Shown here: positions 17,012 through 25,930 of the stretch, in pieces
Layout of the letters: every line of letters begins with the position of its first letter
How positions within the stretch are numbered: the stretch's first letter is position 1
From: Halalkaliarchaeum sp. AArc-CO
GTDB taxonomy: Archaea; Halobacteriota; Halobacteria; Halobacteriales; Haloferacaceae
NCBI RefSeq assembly: GCF_024972735.1
Contig: NZ_CP087723.1
Span: 1,116,001-1,180,000, forward strand
Reading direction: 5' to 3'
DNA: 64,000 bases
Notes under the pieces: generated by a model
The model's database searches: none
What the model was told of the DNA's origin: nothing
The model's input: the letters and a program-made list of their open reading frames with translations, nothing else
Translations under genes and position numbers: made by a program

Positions 17012-17134
17012 AGCTCGAACTGGGATATCTGAATACAAAAACGTGACTCCGGGAGTCGACTCGCGCGAGTGTTACGCCACCGTCAAGAGCTCCCCGCCGA
17101 TAGAACGAAGGGTCCGGCCCCGGGAGGCGTACGT

Positions 17135-17455
17135 GTGATCAAACTAGTCGAATTCCTCGTCAAAAAGCCAGACCTCACCCACGACGAGTTCGCCGAGTAC
17201 TGGCTGGAAACGCACAGTCCACTCGCCGCGGATCTCCCCGGAGTGAAACGGTACGTGACGTCCCTGCCGACCGATCCGGAGAAAAGCGAGTACGACGGCG
17301 TTCTCGAACTGTACTTCGAGGACGAGGACGCGCTCTCGTCGGCGTTCGACTCCGAGATCGGCGAGACCGTTCTGTCGGACGCCGAGGAGTTCATCGAGGT
17401 CGGCACGGGTCCGAGCACGATCGTCGAAGAAACCGTTCAGGTGGACCAAACCTGA
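17135..17455 (+). CDS. EthD-domain (dimeric alpha-beta barrel) protein
   Basis: 106 aa with IKLVEFLVKKPDLTHDEFAEYWLETHSPLA (residues ~2-31) and PGVKRYVTS, the pattern of the EthD domain, a ferredoxin-like dimeric fold found in small enzymes and degradation-associated proteins. No catalytic role can be assigned. It starts at GTG 17135; a cgggagg stretch at 17121-17127 lies about 7 nt upstream and fits a ribosome-binding site, which decides this start over the longer open frame from 17069. Confidence 0.8.
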   Translation: MIKLVEFLVKKPDLTHDEFAEYWLETHSPLAADLPGVKRYVTSLPTDPEKSEYDGVLELYFEDEDALSSAFDSEIGETVLSDAEEFIEVGTGPSTIVEETVQVDQT

Positions 17456-17571
17456 CGAGTGCTCGCTGTCGGCGTTGGCAATCGACGAGCGTTTACAACT
17501 CTCGCCAGGCCCAAATAATTTCTTGACGTATGTCCAATATATAGTGGAGGCCAGGATCGTTCACGCGGCTA

Positions 17572-17598
17572 TTGATTATATTAGTATTAATATATCAA
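17572..17598. promoter_or_regulatory. AT-rich palindrome
   Basis: A 27-bp imperfect palindrome begins ttgattatatta and ends attaatatatcaa; with one bulged T the two arms pair over twelve positions. It sits 58 bp upstream of the rubrerythrin-like gene start in a strongly AT-rich island (17505-17640) that stands out from the GC-rich surroundings. It could be an operator. Confidence 0.35.
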
Positions 17599-17626
17599 GG
17601 TCTATCTACGCATGACAGGATAACTG

Positions 17627-17635
17627 TAAAATACC
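17627..17635 (+). promoter_or_regulatory. TATA box for rubrerythrin-like gene
   Basis: taaaatacc is centred about 26 nt upstream of the GTG at 17656, the spacing expected for a leaderless haloarchaeal transcript. Confidence 0.4.
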
Positions 17636-17655
17636 TAATCCTGCCAACGAATGGC

Positions 17656-17811
17656 GTGACAGTTTACAATTCGCGTATCGATCCGTACGAAGCGACGTAC
17701 GACTACTACGAGTGTACCGAATGTGGATACAGGGAACTCCCGAGCGACGGCCCCGCGGCGTGTCCGAACTGCGATGGCTGGATGCGTGACATCGCGGTTC
17801 CCCGGGAGTGA
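17656..17811 (+). CDS. Rubrerythrin-like domain zinc-ribbon protein
   Basis: 51 aa. RIDPYEATYDYYECTECGYRELPSD followed by ACPNCDGWMRDIAVPRE is the pattern of the short haloarchaeal rubrerythrin-like zinc-ribbon proteins: CxxC near residue 17, a second CxxC near 35, and the conserved MRxIAVxRE ending. The GTG at 17656 gives the usual family length, and a TATA element lies 26 nt upstream; an in-frame start at 17572 would add 28 unconserved residues. Function unknown, possibly metal or redox sensing. Confidence 0.8.
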   Translation: MTVYNSRIDPYEATYDYYECTECGYRELPSDGPAACPNCDGWMRDIAVPRE

Positions 17812-17842
17812 CCGCCTGGAGTAACCGGCCGTTTCGATCCGG

Positions 17843-18814
17843 TCAAATCGACTGCTCCTCGCTGTAGTAGTCCATGACGCCAGCGTAGTGATCGAGCACG
17901 AGGACGATCGCCGCCCCGACGGCTGCAGCAGCGAGAAACGTCGCCAGCACCGACGGCGTCCAGGATCGTCCGGCTTCCGAAAGCGCCAGATCGGCCTGGA
18001 CGACCGGCGCCCGGAGCGCTCCTGCCACCAGTGCGACCAGGAACGCGAACGTGGCGTTCCGGTAGCGTGCCAGCGCGTATCGCACCCCGTGAGCGACCGT
18101 AAAGAGACCGACGACGGCCCCCGAAAGGAAGATGATCACCGGCGGTGCCGTCTCCAGGACTGCTGCGGTTGATCCGCCCATACCCAGTCCGAACAGCGCG
18201 TCGACGAACCCTTCCAGCGCCCGCGACATGTACTCGTACTGTCCCAGCAGGATCAACAGTAGCGATCCCGACACCCCTGGAAGGACCATTGCGCTCACGG
18301 CGATCGCACCGGCGACGAAGACGAGCAGTCCCCCGGAGTCGGCTCCGGCAGCCGTCTCACCCGAGAGGAGAAATGCAACGAGGAATCCGGTGACGGCGGC
18401 GGCTTTTTGCCCTCGGGTTACCAGTGACAGGTCCGCAAAGAGGACGATCGCCGAGGCGCCGATCAGCCCGAAGAAGAACGCGAACGTGGCGACCGGGACG
18501 GTGTCGAGTAGAAACACGACCGTCCGGAGTACGGTGATGACCGCGGTCATGATCCCGACCCCGAGCACGAGCAGGAACGGGCCGTCCATCTCGAGGAACG
18601 CCGCCCGTGCGTCCGGCAGGTTCCGCGGGTTGAGTCCCGAGAGGAGTCGCCTGATCCGGTCGGCGTCGATCGCCGTGATCGCGGCGACGAGTCGTTCGTA
18701 GATCCCTGTGATCAGGGCGATCGTTCCCCCCGAAACCCCCGGGACAGCGTCGGCTGCACCCATGCACGCGCCTTTCAGGAACACCGATACCAGATCACGG
18801 AGCGGTGAGGTCAC
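17843..18814 (-). CDS. DUF368 family membrane protein, candidate polyprenyl-phosphate transporter (PopT type)
   Basis: 323 aa, about eight to ten membrane spans. Two internal repeats carry the family signature: ADAVPGVSGGTIALITGIYERL (residues ~21-42) and MVLPGVSGSLLLILLGQYEYM (~176-196). DUF368 proteins have been reported as bacterial undecaprenyl-phosphate translocases that return the lipid carrier to the cytoplasmic side. Here the gene starts (GTG 18814) 9 bp after the aglB stop on the same strand, so recycling of dolichyl phosphate released by AglB is the natural inference. No experimental support for archaeal members is claimed. Confidence 0.85.
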   Translation of the reverse strand: MTSPLRDLVSVFLKGACMGAADAVPGVSGGTIALITGIYERLVAAITAIDADRIRRLLSGLNPRNLPDARAAFLEMDGPFLLVLGVGIMTAVITVLRTVVFLLDTVPVATFAFFFGLIGASAIVLFADLSLVTRGQKAAAVTGFLVAFLLSGETAAGADSGGLLVFVAGAIAVSAMVLPGVSGSLLLILLGQYEYMSRALEGFVDALFGLGMGGSTAAVLETAPPVIIFLSGAVVGLFTVAHGVRYALARYRNATFAFLVALVAGALRAPVVQADLALSEAGRSWTPSVLATFLAAAAVGAAIVLVLDHYAGVMDYYSEEQSI

Positions 18815-18823
18815 GATCGGGAG

Positions 18824-21800
18824 TCACCCGACGAGTGTCGGCGCCACAAGCGATTCGTCAGTGTCGCCGTTCCCCTCGGTCTCCTCCTCGTCACCGTTGG
18901 GTTCCTCGTCGCCGTCGGATTCTTCATCGGCGCCGTTTTCTTCGTCCTCTCCAGTGGGTGCTTGACCGAGGTCGAGCGCCTCGGGTTCCAGCGTTACGCT
19001 GACCGGGTCGGGATCGTCACCGACGACCTGTCCTTCGTGAACGTCGGTCGTGTCGAGGTACTGGACGAGCTCTCCGTCCTGCTCTTCGATCCCCTCTTCC
19101 ATGATCGTGTACTCGCCGGTCGCCCGGACGCTCACGTTGGTGTAGCCGTTGTCGGGGCCGTACTCGTCGTAGCCGATCGTCGAGTACGGGACGGTAAACT
19201 CGAACTCGCCGTCCTCGTCGGCGGTGGCGTACTGAGTGTAGGTGAACGTCTCGCCGGTCGCGGGCACCTCCATCGGTACCTGCGCGACGACGTCTTCCCC
19301 GGGCGTGGCGTTCTCGCCTTCGATCGTCGCACCCGGCACCCGTTCGAACGTCTTCACCCACTGTGGCTGGGTTTCGATCAGGGCATCGGGGGAGAGTCCG
19401 GTCATCTGTGCAGTCCGCTGGAGATGATTCACGTACTCAGTGCCGGGGATCATCGCCGACGAGTCGCTCGCCTTCACCAGGCGGTAGTGTTCGAGTGCGG
19501 GCACTCTCTCGGAGGGATACGGTCCGACACCACCGATCTGGGCGTTGTCGTTCTCCTCGATGTACTCCTCGGCCTCCTCCATCGTGTCGAACTCGAGGAC
19601 GAACTCCTCGTCGCCGGTGGGCATCTGTTTGACGTCGATCTCTTCACCGGTTTCGACGTTGGTGTACGTTTGCTCCTCCCACTGGATCACGATCGGGCGC
19701 GGATCCTGTGCGCTGCCGTGGTATTCGTAGAGCCGGACCATCAGGCTCTCGTAGTAGCGCTGTTCCTGGACGAACCCGACCGGCTGTGCACCACCTTCCT
19801 GTTCACCCTCCTGAATCTGCTGCCACATGGTCGTGTAGAAGTCCTCTCTCTCCAGGTCGGGGTTCTCGTCGTACCAGACGATCGGCGCGCCGAACTTCGA
19901 GCCGGGCGTGGTCATCTGGTAGTCGACCATCACGTACCGGGTGTTCTCGCCTTCGTCACTTTGGCGTGCGAGCACGTCACGAGCGTCGTCCTCGCTGGGT
20001 GCAAGCAGGAAGTTCGCGGCCTCGGTAGCGTGCTGCTGGAACGGGTTGGCGTTCGATATCCGTTCTCCCCTCGTGGTTATCCAGTGGCCGTAGTCCCACC
20101 AGGATTGCACGCCGTAGGCGCCGTCGGGATAGTCGAAGTCGCCGTCTGCCGGGCGTTCGTACGTGCCGTAGTACTCCATCGGGTTGTCGTGTCCTTCGAG
20201 TTCGCCCGGATGGGGCGTCTCCTCGCTCATCCAGTCGAGGCTGTCGTCCCACTGGGTGACTGCACCTGGGCCGGTACCGGCACCGGCTGTCCATGCCGGA
20301 GTGGCAACCGCCACGAGCGGGACCAGAAGCAGAACGACGACGGTTCCCACGACCATCACCTGCCAGCCCTTGACGTTCTTGAGGTCGGCAAGCGACGGCT
20401 CTGCGAGGTCGATCCGGACGAGAAGTTCCTGCAGGAAGTAGGCGGTCAGGACCACGACCACGATTGCGAGATAGTAGTTGAACCGGGTCTGGGTGAACGC
20501 CGCACTCGCGATGAACGCCGCCCAGACGACGAGGAACGTCTCCTCGACGTCGTACTCGACCCGATAAAACGCACCGGCGATGATCCCTGCAGCGATCAGA
20601 AGGCCGACCAGCTGCCAGGCCATCCCGAGGACTCCGCCGATCGCCCCTGGGATCGCGGGAAGAAGCAGGACCGTCCCGATGACCGCGATGCCGGCGACGG
20701 CGTAACCGGTGTCGTTGGTGTCGTCGCTTCCGATCAGTGGCTTCGCGAGCAGCGTGACCGCACCCAGCGCGGCGATGAAGAACGCGAGGCCGTACTCCTC
20801 GATAATCCGCTCGACGGGCGTCATTCCCTGCTGCTGGAGGACGCTTTCCGCGAGGAACGGTTGCGCTTCGCCGATCGTCCGCGTCTCGGCCCCGGCACTG
20901 AAGCCGACTGTCCGAAGGAGGTTCGTCTCGATCGTGCTCCAGGCGTCCGGGAGGACAACGGCGAAGATCCCGACCGAAATCCCGATGAGACCGAGCGTGG
21001 CCACCGGATACGCCATCGGCTGGATCTCCCGCTGTTCCCACTGCCGGGCCAGGAACGCGAGGAACACTGCACCGCCGGCGACCGCAAGCGGGAGGAACAC
21101 CTGGGTGAGCGAATAGTCGGTGACGCCGAACGTGAACCGATCGAGCGGGATCACCATCAACACTCCCGTAACCCCCATCGAAACGGCCGCCGCGAAGGCG
21201 GCCGGTTCGGGGCTGTCACCGTGTGCGACGTCGCTGGTCATCTTCAGGACGACGAACAGTCCGACGATACCGACCAGGAGGACGCCGGGTTGCCAGGTGT
21301 ACATGTACAGCGCGACCAGTACACCGGCGCCGGTCGCCCACTTCGCGGGCCGTTTCAGCGCCTCGGTGTCACGGTCGACGACGAGCTCCCAGACGGGTTT
21401 TTCCCGTTCCGCGACGGCGAAGGCGATCAGTAGGCCGATCACCGCAGCGGCCTGGAAGAAGACTTCTGCCGCGTGGTGATCGTAGAACCCGACGAGCGTG
21501 TAGCTGAGGAACGTTCCCGGAAGGAGAGCCAACACCAGGATCCCGACGAGGCTCGCGAGCCGGCCGGCGAAACGCCGACAGATGAAATACGTCGGAATCG
21601 CTGCTGCCGCGCCGAAGAGGGGTGCCATCACGAGCATCACGCTCATCGCCTGCGCCTCGGTGGGACTCCCGAGCCCGACGAGCAGGATGATCGTCGCGGT
21701 GATCTGATCGTACAGCGTCCCGAACTGGCCGACCAGGCGGCCGTACGGGAACCCGGTCCAGACCTCATAGGGCATCGTATTCGGGTAGTTCTCCACGGCG

Positions 21801-22003
21801 TACATCGTCTCCCGGTAGTGGTACCACGGATCGTTCCCGCGGAAGTACACCTCGCCACCGACGACGAAGTTGTCGTACGCCTGAAGGCGGAACCACAGTA
21901 TCACGCCGACGAGGAATCCGAGAACCGGAACGTGATAGTACTCCTGGAGGGTTTCGAGGACCGACGTCCCGGCGTCGTCGGTCTCCTCATTCGATTCACT
22001 CAT
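18824..22003 (-). CDS. aglB: Dolichyl-phosphooligosaccharide--protein glycotransferase
   Basis: 1059 aa archaeal oligosaccharyltransferase that moves the glycan from a dolichol (pyro)phosphate carrier to Asn in N-x-S/T sequons outside the membrane. The N-terminal part is a ~13-span membrane domain with the first metal motif GNDPWYHYR (residues ~56-64), a second acidic motif FYDHHAAEVF (~173-182), and TIGE at ~376-379 on external loop 5. The soluble C-terminal domain opens with the sequon-binding WWDYG motif (635-639). The last ~40 residues are very acidic (Asp/Glu/Gly-rich). Start ATG 22003, diverging from a GT2 glycosyltransferase; DUF368 lies just downstream. Confidence 0.97.
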   Translation of the reverse strand: MSESNEETDDAGTSVLETLQEYYHVPVLGFLVGVILWFRLQAYDNFVVGGEVYFRGNDPWYHYRETMYAVENYPNTMPYEVWTGFPYGRLVGQFGTLYDQITATIILLVGLGSPTEAQAMSVMLVMAPLFGAAAAIPTYFICRRFAGRLASLVGILVLALLPGTFLSYTLVGFYDHHAAEVFFQAAAVIGLLIAFAVAEREKPVWELVVDRDTEALKRPAKWATGAGVLVALYMYTWQPGVLLVGIVGLFVVLKMTSDVAHGDSPEPAAFAAAVSMGVTGVLMVIPLDRFTFGVTDYSLTQVFLPLAVAGGAVFLAFLARQWEQREIQPMAYPVATLGLIGISVGIFAVVLPDAWSTIETNLLRTVGFSAGAETRTIGEAQPFLAESVLQQQGMTPVERIIEEYGLAFFIAALGAVTLLAKPLIGSDDTNDTGYAVAGIAVIGTVLLLPAIPGAIGGVLGMAWQLVGLLIAAGIIAGAFYRVEYDVEETFLVVWAAFIASAAFTQTRFNYYLAIVVVVLTAYFLQELLVRIDLAEPSLADLKNVKGWQVMVVGTVVVLLLVPLVAVATPAWTAGAGTGPGAVTQWDDSLDWMSEETPHPGELEGHDNPMEYYGTYERPADGDFDYPDGAYGVQSWWDYGHWITTRGERISNANPFQQHATEAANFLLAPSEDDARDVLARQSDEGENTRYVMVDYQMTTPGSKFGAPIVWYDENPDLEREDFYTTMWQQIQEGEQEGGAQPVGFVQEQRYYESLMVRLYEYHGSAQDPRPIVIQWEEQTYTNVETGEEIDVKQMPTGDEEFVLEFDTMEEAEEYIEENDNAQIGGVGPYPSERVPALEHYRLVKASDSSAMIPGTEYVNHLQRTAQMTGLSPDALIETQPQWVKTFERVPGATIEGENATPGEDVVAQVPMEVPATGETFTYTQYATADEDGEFEFTVPYSTIGYDEYGPDNGYTNVSVRATGEYTIMEEGIEEQDGELVQYLDTTDVHEGQVVGDDPDPVSVTLEPEALDLGQAPTGEDEENGADEESDGDEEPNGDEEETEGNGDTDESLVAPTLVG

Positions 22004-22127
22004 TGTTCCCTACGACTGGCAAAAGTCGCATAAGCCTTGTCATCTCTCGTCTTCTGTGGCTGTGCTGTCGTCCACGATCAGCTATCGGCCGGGGGGATAT
22101 TCCGTTCGACTGCCGGCCGGAAGGAAA

Positions 22128-22136
22128 TTCTTATTC
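22128..22136 (+). promoter_or_regulatory. TATA-like element upstream of GT2 gene
   Basis: ttcttattc ends about 25 nt upstream of the ATG at 22161, consistent with a leaderless transcript. The aglB promoter must also lie in this 157-bp divergent gap. Confidence 0.35.
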
Positions 22137-22160
22137 GCTGCAGGCGTGAATCGGCGGCCA

Positions 22161-23141
22161 ATGAAGGTCTCGGTCGTCGTCTGTACGTATTCGATGGATC
22201 GGCTGGATCCCTTCTTCGAAGCAGTCGATAGCGTGCTCGCACAGACGTACGACCCGCTCGAGGTCGTTTTGGTCGTCGACGGGAACGAGGAGGTGTTCGA
22301 ACACGTCGCGGAACGATATGAGGACGAACGCGAAGTGGCGACCGAGTTCACGGGCGATGTCGTGCTCCACTGCAACGAGGAGAATCGCGGGATCTCTTAC
22401 AGCAGGACGAAGGGTGCAGAACTCGCGTCTGGTGACGTCGTCGCCTTCATCGACGACGACGGCGTCGCCGAACCCGAGTGGATCGAGACGCTGGTGGACA
22501 CCTACGAGCGCACGGACGCGATCGCGGTCGGCGGCTACGTCGCACCCGACTGGGTGACTGAAAAGCCCGACTTCTTCCCCGAAGAGTTCTACTGGCTCGT
22601 CGGCTGTACGGAGCGGGGATTCGCCGACCACATGGAAGAGGTTCGGAACACCTACGGTTCGAATATCTCCTACAAACGGGAGGTGTTCCGTTCTGTCGGC
22701 GGGTACGATCCGAACACGGGACGGAAAGGCGACCGACACATCCAGGCCCACGAGGCCCCGGTGGGAATCCGCTTGCGGGAGCGGTACGGGAAAGGCGTCG
22801 TGTACAACAGGAACGCGGTGGTACGTCACAAACTGTTCGACTACCGTGGCGAGTTTCGGTGGCTGGTGTTCCGGTCGTTTTGGCAGGGCTACTCGAAACG
22901 GATCATGAGCGTCCTCTATCCCGATTCGCAGGGCGACGAGTCGGCATTCCTCGGCAAGCTGCTGTTTTCGTTTCTGCCGGGTCGGCTGTGGTCGCTCGCA
23001 AAAGCGCCGGCGGCGGCGAAAGCAAAACAGATCGTCGCGATCGTCGTCTTCACCGCCGCCGTCGGCTTCGGATACCTGTACGGGCTGACGAAAACCGAAC
23101 GGGAGGTCCTCCGCGAGGAGTCCGGCGACGACGCAGCCTGA
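22161..23141 (+). CDS. GT2 glycosyltransferase, AglG-like
   Basis: 326 aa GT-A fold enzyme. MKVSVVVCTYSMDRLDPFFEAVDSVL begins the fold, FIDDDGVAEPEW (residues ~96-107) carries the DxD-type metal motif, and a C-terminal hydrophobic segment near residues 285-307 (KAKQIVAIVVFTAAVGFGYLYG region) suggests membrane attachment. It resembles AglG of Haloferax, which adds a hexuronic acid to dolichyl phosphate-bound sugar. The neighbouring UDP-glucose dehydrogenase, which makes UDP-glucuronate, supports a uronic-acid donor; this assignment is inferred. ATG 22161 follows a TATA-like element; the frame open from 22056 is not conserved-looking. Confidence 0.82.
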   Translation: MKVSVVVCTYSMDRLDPFFEAVDSVLAQTYDPLEVVLVVDGNEEVFEHVAERYEDEREVATEFTGDVVLHCNEENRGISYSRTKGAELASGDVVAFIDDDGVAEPEWIETLVDTYERTDAIAVGGYVAPDWVTEKPDFFPEEFYWLVGCTERGFADHMEEVRNTYGSNISYKREVFRSVGGYDPNTGRKGDRHIQAHEAPVGIRLRERYGKGVVYNRNAVVRHKLFDYRGEFRWLVFRSFWQGYSKRIMSVLYPDSQGDESAFLGKLLFSFLPGRLWSLAKAPAAAKAKQIVAIVVFTAAVGFGYLYGLTKTEREVLREESGDDAA

Positions 23142-23156
23142 CAGCGACCCGTTCGA

Positions 23157-24521
23157 TCACCAGGTCAACCCTTCATACGTGATCCCGTCGCGCCGCTCGA
23201 TGATCCGCCGGCCGTCGATCACCACTGGTTCGGCCATCGCGTCGAATTCTGTATCCAGCGTCGCGAACTCGTCCCAGTCGGTCACGACGACGGTGGCATG
23301 GGCGCCCGACAGCGCCGTCTCGGCGGAGCCGGCGGCCTCGAACTCCAGGTGGGGATACCGCTCCCGGATGTCCTCGACGGCGACAGGATCGTACGCGACG
23401 ACCTCGCCACCCCGTTCGGTCAGCCCCTCGATGACCGGCACCGCTCGGGAGTTGCGGGTGTCGTCGGTGCCCGGCTTGAACGCCAGCCCGAGCACAGCCA
23501 CCCGCTTGCCGTCGACGTCGACGTGTCTATCCAGCAACTCCAGCAGTCGTTCGGGCTGGTAGTCATTCACCGCGACGGCGGCATCGAGGAGTTCGGGCTG
23601 GTAGCCCCGACCGCGGGCGGCCGCCCGGAGCGCGTCCACGTCCTTCGGAAAGCAACTCCCGCCCCACCCCACCCCCGACCGCAGGAACTGCTCGCCGATC
23701 CGATCGTCGAGCCCGAGGGCGTCGGCAACCTCGTAGGCGTCGATGCCGTACTCCTTGCAGACGTTGCCGAGTTCGTTTATCAGACTGATCTTGGACGCGA
23801 GGAACGCGTTGTTGGCGTACTTGATCATCATCGCGGTCGCCGGATCGGTTCGCACGACGGGGACCGCGTCGGAAAGTAGGGGTTCGAAGACGGCCTCGAG
23901 GCGCTCGCCCGCCCACTCGGCGTCGTAGCCGAACACCATTTTGTCAGGGTTCTGGAGGTCCGAAACGGCGGAGCCCTCCCGCAGGAACTCGGGGTTGGTC
24001 GCGACCTCGACTTCGAACTGCCCCGGCGCGTCGGCGTCGTCGCTCGAATCCCGAGAGGCGAGTTCCCGGCCGAGCCCGCGTTCGATCGCGGGGGCGACGA
24101 CCTCCGCGGGGACCGCCGGCGTGACTGTGCTCTTTACCACGACCAGGTGACGGATGGTTTCGCCGTCGGGGACGGCACCCGCCTGTTCGGCTCTGTTGAG
24201 CGCCTCGCCGACCGATTCGGCGCCGCTCTCGATCGCGGAGACGTCGACGCTGCCGTCGTCTCTGGAGGGGGTCGGCAAGGCGAGGAACGTGACATCTGCA
24301 TCGGCGACGGCTGCGTATTCGGTCGTCGCCGTGAGGCTACCGCCGGCGTGTTCGGCGACGAGTTCGTCCAGCCCGGGTTCGTGGATCGGCGATTGGCCGG
24401 CGTTGATCGCCGCCACGGGTTCTTCGTCGATGTCGATCGCGACGACCTCGTGGCCGATCTCAGCGAGACAGGCCGCAAGCGTCGTGCCGACGTAGCCGCT
24501 TCCGACGATGGTGACCTTCAT
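23157..24521 (-). CDS. aglM: UDP-glucose 6-dehydrogenase
   Basis: 454 aa. NAD-binding [17 protein letters not shown] at residues 7-23, the E-x-G-L-DEL motif, the central [25 protein letters not shown], the catalytic Cys in [10 protein letters not shown], and the C-terminal [17 protein letters not shown] are all present. It oxidises UDP-glucose to UDP-glucuronate for N-glycan assembly. An acidic insertion ([13 protein letters not shown], ~178-190) is haloarchaeal. The ATG at 24521 is chosen because it puts the first strand at residue 2. It is convergent with the GT2 gene (16 bp between stops). The symbol follows the Haloferax volcanii name. Confidence 0.92.
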   Translation of the reverse strand: MKVTIVGSGYVGTTLAACLAEIGHEVVAIDIDEEPVAAINAGQSPIHEPGLDELVAEHAGGSLTATTEYAAVADADVTFLALPTPSRDDGSVDVSAIESGAESVGEALNRAEQAGAVPDGETIRHLVVVKSTVTPAVPAEVVAPAIERGLGRELASRDSSDDADAPGQFEVEVATNPEFLREGSAVSDLQNPDKMVFGYDAEWAGERLEAVFEPLLSDAVPVVRTDPATAMMIKYANNAFLASKISLINELGNVCKEYGIDAYEVADALGLDDRIGEQFLRSGVGWGGSCFPKDVDALRAAARGRGYQPELLDAAVAVNDYQPERLLELLDRHVDVDGKRVAVLGLAFKPGTDDTRNSRAVPVIEGLTERGGEVVAYDPVAVEDIRERYPHLEFEAAGSAETALSGAHATVVVTDWDEFATLDTEFDAMAEPVVIDGRRIIERRDGITYEGLTW

Positions 24522-24694
24522 GGTGTCCGGAACTCGGGCAAACGCAATCAGCCTTCGGTTGTTTGCTGGTGGGTCTTTTAAGCGCGGCTGGGAGTGCCAC
24601 GTTCGCGCACCTTGTCGTGGTCTCAGCGAGGGATTGTCCCCCAACTGCGTCCTTCTGCCTATCTCTTCTTTCGTTCTGACCTGTTCACGTTCCG

Positions 24695-24758
24695 CTTTCA
24701 GTCGCTCTGTCTTTCAGTCGCTCTGTCTTTCAGTCTCTCTGTGTCTCACTCGCTCTGC
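24695..24758. repeat. 16-bp tandem repeat, three copies plus one degenerate
   Basis: ctttcagtcgctctgt is repeated at 24695-24710 and 24711-24726, followed by a one-base variant at 24727-24742 and a degenerate fourth copy (24743-24758). The strand is pyrimidine-rich. It lies in a divergent intergenic gap with no gene. Confidence 0.75.
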
Positions 24759-25015
24759 CTTTAAAACGAACCGCTGCTCAATTTCTCCGCCTCTCACCTC
24801 CCCAGCCGATCGTTCGCTCGGTTCGCGGCTGACGCCGCTCACCTCGCGAACGATCCCTCGCGCGCGGCTGTCTCGGCAACACAGCCTCGACAGCGCGCGC
24901 CACTTAAAAGGGTGAGAGTGTTTCGAAGGTGGACATAACAGCACTTTCGTGCGATTACAACCCCCGATTCGTAGACGCGAAACGGCCGGGACGACGGGAT
25001 TGGGCCATCCGCACC

Positions 25016-25023
25016 TTTTAAAC
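25016..25023 (+). promoter_or_regulatory. TATA box of RuvC-like gene
   Basis: ttttaaac lies about 26 nt upstream of the GTG start at 25046, the spacing of a leaderless haloarchaeal promoter. Confidence 0.45.
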
Positions 25024-25045
25024 GGGGGATCGCCTACCAGCCGCC

Positions 25046-25822
25046 GTGATCGTCGTCGCCACCGAGGACTTCGAACTGTACCACGAGGCGGTCTCCGCGT
25101 TGCGGGAGCGCGGCGTCACGTTTACGACCGTCCAGCCGGGCGATCCGCTCCCGGACGGAACCACTGTCGTGCTCACCGGGCGCGACGACGACCTGGATCC
25201 CGCGGCGGTTTCGTTCACCGGGGAGCGGGAGTCGCCGCCCGAGATCGTTTGCATCGATCCCGAGGACGTACGAGGCGGGATCGAGGAGGCGCTCTCGATC
25301 CTGCGCGGGAACGGCGAACGCACGGTTGTCGGGATCGATTCCGGCCCACGACCTGGGGTGGTAGTCCTGTCGGGAAAGACCGTTGTCGCTGCGTTTTCGG
25401 TGCCGATTAGCGACGTCGTCGAACTGGTCGCCGAGGAGCTTTCGGACGTCGCAGATCCGGTCGTGCGCGTCGGTGACGGCGACCGTCTCAAAAGTGCCCG
25501 GATCGTGAACGAACTCGCGGAGCTGGAGGGCGTCGAGATCCAACTCGTCGATGAGACCGGAACCACCCCCTATCTCGGTGCCGGCGCTCGTGGCGCCTCC
25601 GACGTGCTCGCGGCAGTCAACATCGCACTGCGGGAGGGAGAACCCGTCTCGTCTCGGGAGATCGAACCCACTCCCGGCGAACTCAAGCGCATCAAGACCG
25701 CCTCCCGGGAGCAATCCGCGGGGGATCGGACGATCGACGAGGAACTCGCCCGCAGGGTCGCGGGCGGCGAGTTGACGATCGAAGAGGCGCTACAGCGCCA
25801 TCGAGAACGGGACGCGACGTGA
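25046..25822 (+). CDS. Uncharacterised protein with RuvC/YqgF-like (RNase H fold) domain
   Basis: 258 aa. The N-terminal ~90 residues form a small alpha/beta domain with no motif I recognise. Residues ~92-200 look like a RuvC/YqgF-type RNase H fold: TVVGIDSGPRPGVVVL with Asp98 on the first strand, VEIQLVDETGTTP with Glu170, and RGASDVLAAVNIALREG with Asp186, the D-E-D arrangement of metal-dependent nucleases and Holliday-junction resolvases. The C-terminus is a short helical region (ELARRVAGGELTIEEALQRH). Nuclease activity is inferred from motif order only. GTG start at 25046 with a TATA box 26 nt upstream. Neighbours give no functional hint. Confidence 0.7.
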   Translation: MIVVATEDFELYHEAVSALRERGVTFTTVQPGDPLPDGTTVVLTGRDDDLDPAAVSFTGERESPPEIVCIDPEDVRGGIEEALSILRGNGERTVVGIDSGPRPGVVVLSGKTVVAAFSVPISDVVELVAEELSDVADPVVRVGDGDRLKSARIVNELAELEGVEIQLVDETGTTPYLGAGARGASDVLAAVNIALREGEPVSSREIEPTPGELKRIKTASREQSAGDRTIDEELARRVAGGELTIEEALQRHRERDAT

Positions 25823-25930
25823 TCACTGCCGCGTACTGTGAAGTCGTGTCAGGTTTTCGTTCGAAATTACTGTCATTTCCTTCCTCGTGAAGGTCCGAAT
25901 AGTTATCTCGGACACTCACCTACGAACATC

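Larger units (their letters stand above)
24522..25045. other. Divergent intergenic region with simple repeats
   Basis: About 524 bp with no convincing gene on either strand; the open frames here are Ser/Arg-rich and lack codon bias. It contains a TATA-like ttttaa near 24576-24581 for the dehydrogenase gene, a 16-bp tandem repeat (24695-24758), a CG-rich segment with gcgcgcgg motifs around 24858-24900, and cttttaaacggg (25014-25025) ahead of the RuvC-like gene. Confidence 0.5.

Noticed and set aside
18962-21433. Long plus-strand open frame of 823 codons
   Set aside because: Antisense of aglB, with Arg/Asp/His composition and no conserved motif.
24508-24915. Plus-strand open frame in the 24.5-25 kb gap
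   Set aside because: Ser/Arg/Leu-rich without motifs, and it runs through the 16-bp simple repeat.
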